A stretch of 64,000 bases of DNA. Source: Duganella sp. Root336D2. GTDB lineage: Bacteria > Pseudomonadota > Gammaproteobacteria > Burkholderiales > Burkholderiaceae_D. A program made the position numbers and the translations under genes. The stretch lies in assembly GCF_001425005.1 (NCBI RefSeq), contig NZ_LMDB01000033.1:125238-189237 (forward strand), given 5' to 3'. The notes under the pieces are model-generated. The model was not told the DNA's origin and made no database searches. It saw nothing but the letters and a program-made list of their open reading frames with translations. Of this stretch, positions 63,546 through 64,000 are shown one piece after another. Numbering within the stretch: position 1 is the stretch's first letter; every line of letters begins with the position of its first letter.

Positions 63546-64000
63546 ATGAAACAGCTGGTGCTTGACCTGGGTGCGGAGCCGGTGTGCACCCTCGAGTCGT
63601 TCGAGGTGGGCCGCAATGCCGAGGTGGCGGCGCTGATGCGCCAGTTCGCCGAACGCAGCTCCCGCGAGCATTTCGCCTACCTGTGGGGGGAAACCGGCGC
63701 AGGCAAGTCGCACCTGCTGAAGGCGCTCGCCTCGAGCGAACGCGCGCGCTATATTTCGCCGTTTTCGATTGAAACCGAGTTCCTGTATTCGCCGGAGGTG
63801 GACCTGTACCTGCTGGACGACTGCGAAAAGCTGTCGCCGGTGGCCCAGATCGATGCCTTTGCCCTGTTCAACGAGATTCGCGCCAATAATGCCTTCATGG
63901 TGAGCGCGGGCTCGGTCGCCCCGGCCGTGCTGCCGGTGCGCGAGGACTTGCGCACGCGCATGGGCTGGGGCCTGGTGTACCAGATCCATGGCCTGACCGA
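63546..64000 (+). CDS. hda: DnaA regulatory inactivator Hda (truncated by window end)
   Basis: The first 151 residues are present; the gene runs off the right edge. MKQLVLDLGAEPVCTLESF is the clamp-binding and N-terminal region, LWGETGAGKSHLLKA the Walker A motif, and DLYLLDDCEKLSP Walker B. With the beta clamp, Hda stimulates DnaA-ATP hydrolysis to prevent over-initiation. Short form without the DnaA domain IV seen in DnaA itself. Confidence 0.92.
   Translation, partial: MKQLVLDLGAEPVCTLESFEVGRNAEVAALMRQFAERSSREHFAYLWGETGAGKSHLLKALASSERARYISPFSIETEFLYSPEVDLYLLDDCEKLSPVAQIDAFALFNEIRANNAFMVSAGSVAPAVLPVREDLRTRMGWGLVYQIHGLT

Overview
The window is chromosomal DNA of a betaproteobacterium of the family Oxalobacteraceae (Massilia/Duganella/Janthinobacterium-like). 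This is inferred from the high GC content with G/C-rich third positions, gene orders such as pgk-pyk-fba-purC-purE-purK-sua5, recA-recX-DUF2889-sucC-sucD and purM-AI-2E permease-hda, the tandem secreted S9 peptidases, and pilins with the [20 protein letters not shown] leader. No tRNA, rRNA, CRISPR array or transposase gene was seen. Assignments rest on motif recognition only; no database search was possible.

Layout. 1-4.9 kb: a truncated OmpW gene and three exported hydrolases. 5-12.5 kb: a minus-strand central-metabolism block (pgk, pyk, fba, purC, purE, purK, sua5). 12.6-26 kb: mixed housekeeping and accessory genes (AraC regulator with a divergent alpha/beta hydrolase, azlCD, a zf-CHCC protein, a YheT-type hydrolase, a DUF885 protein, a BepA-like M48 protease, moaC, an AGE-family lipoprotein, a PilZ flagellar-brake protein). 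26.4-33.0 kb: an Rhs/YD-repeat locus with two overlapping Sec-exported YD-repeat genes, a candidate immunity gene, and then a low-GC array of toxin-tail fragments and small membrane (immunity-like) genes, punctuated by three 128-bp terminal-inverted-repeat elements. 33.1-36.2 kb: four tandem type IV pilin genes, each with its own sigma-54 promoter. 36.4-41.6 kb: FHA protein, sucD, sucC, DUF2889, recX and recA with a LexA-regulated promoter. 41.7-46.2 kb: a two-component system overlapping a DUF4212/sodium-solute symporter pair. 46.2-54.3 kb: four tandem secreted S9 prolyl-oligopeptidase-family genes. 54.4-64 kb: pyrophosphate-type phosphofructokinase, a LysR regulator with a divergent cyclase, an S41 protease, a fatty-acid-hydroxylase-family protein, purM, an ankyrin protein, an AI-2E-family permease and the start of hda.

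Most notable. (1) The Rhs downstream array looks like a record of displaced toxin/immunity tips. Its three repeat copies each carry a perfect FNR/ANR-type box (TTGAT-N4-ATCAA) even where the inner four bases differ. (2) A second repeat family, ending in AAACCGGTAAA/TTTACCGGTTT and built on GGGTCAGACCC arms, sits directly against the stop codons of fba and recA and fills the recA-recX gap. (3) In the S9 peptidase array one member has lost the normal nucleophile (Ser to Thr) and the HGGP oxyanion motif (to HWGP). (4) Four pilin paralogues are each preceded by a textbook -24/-12 promoter and TGTCA clusters.
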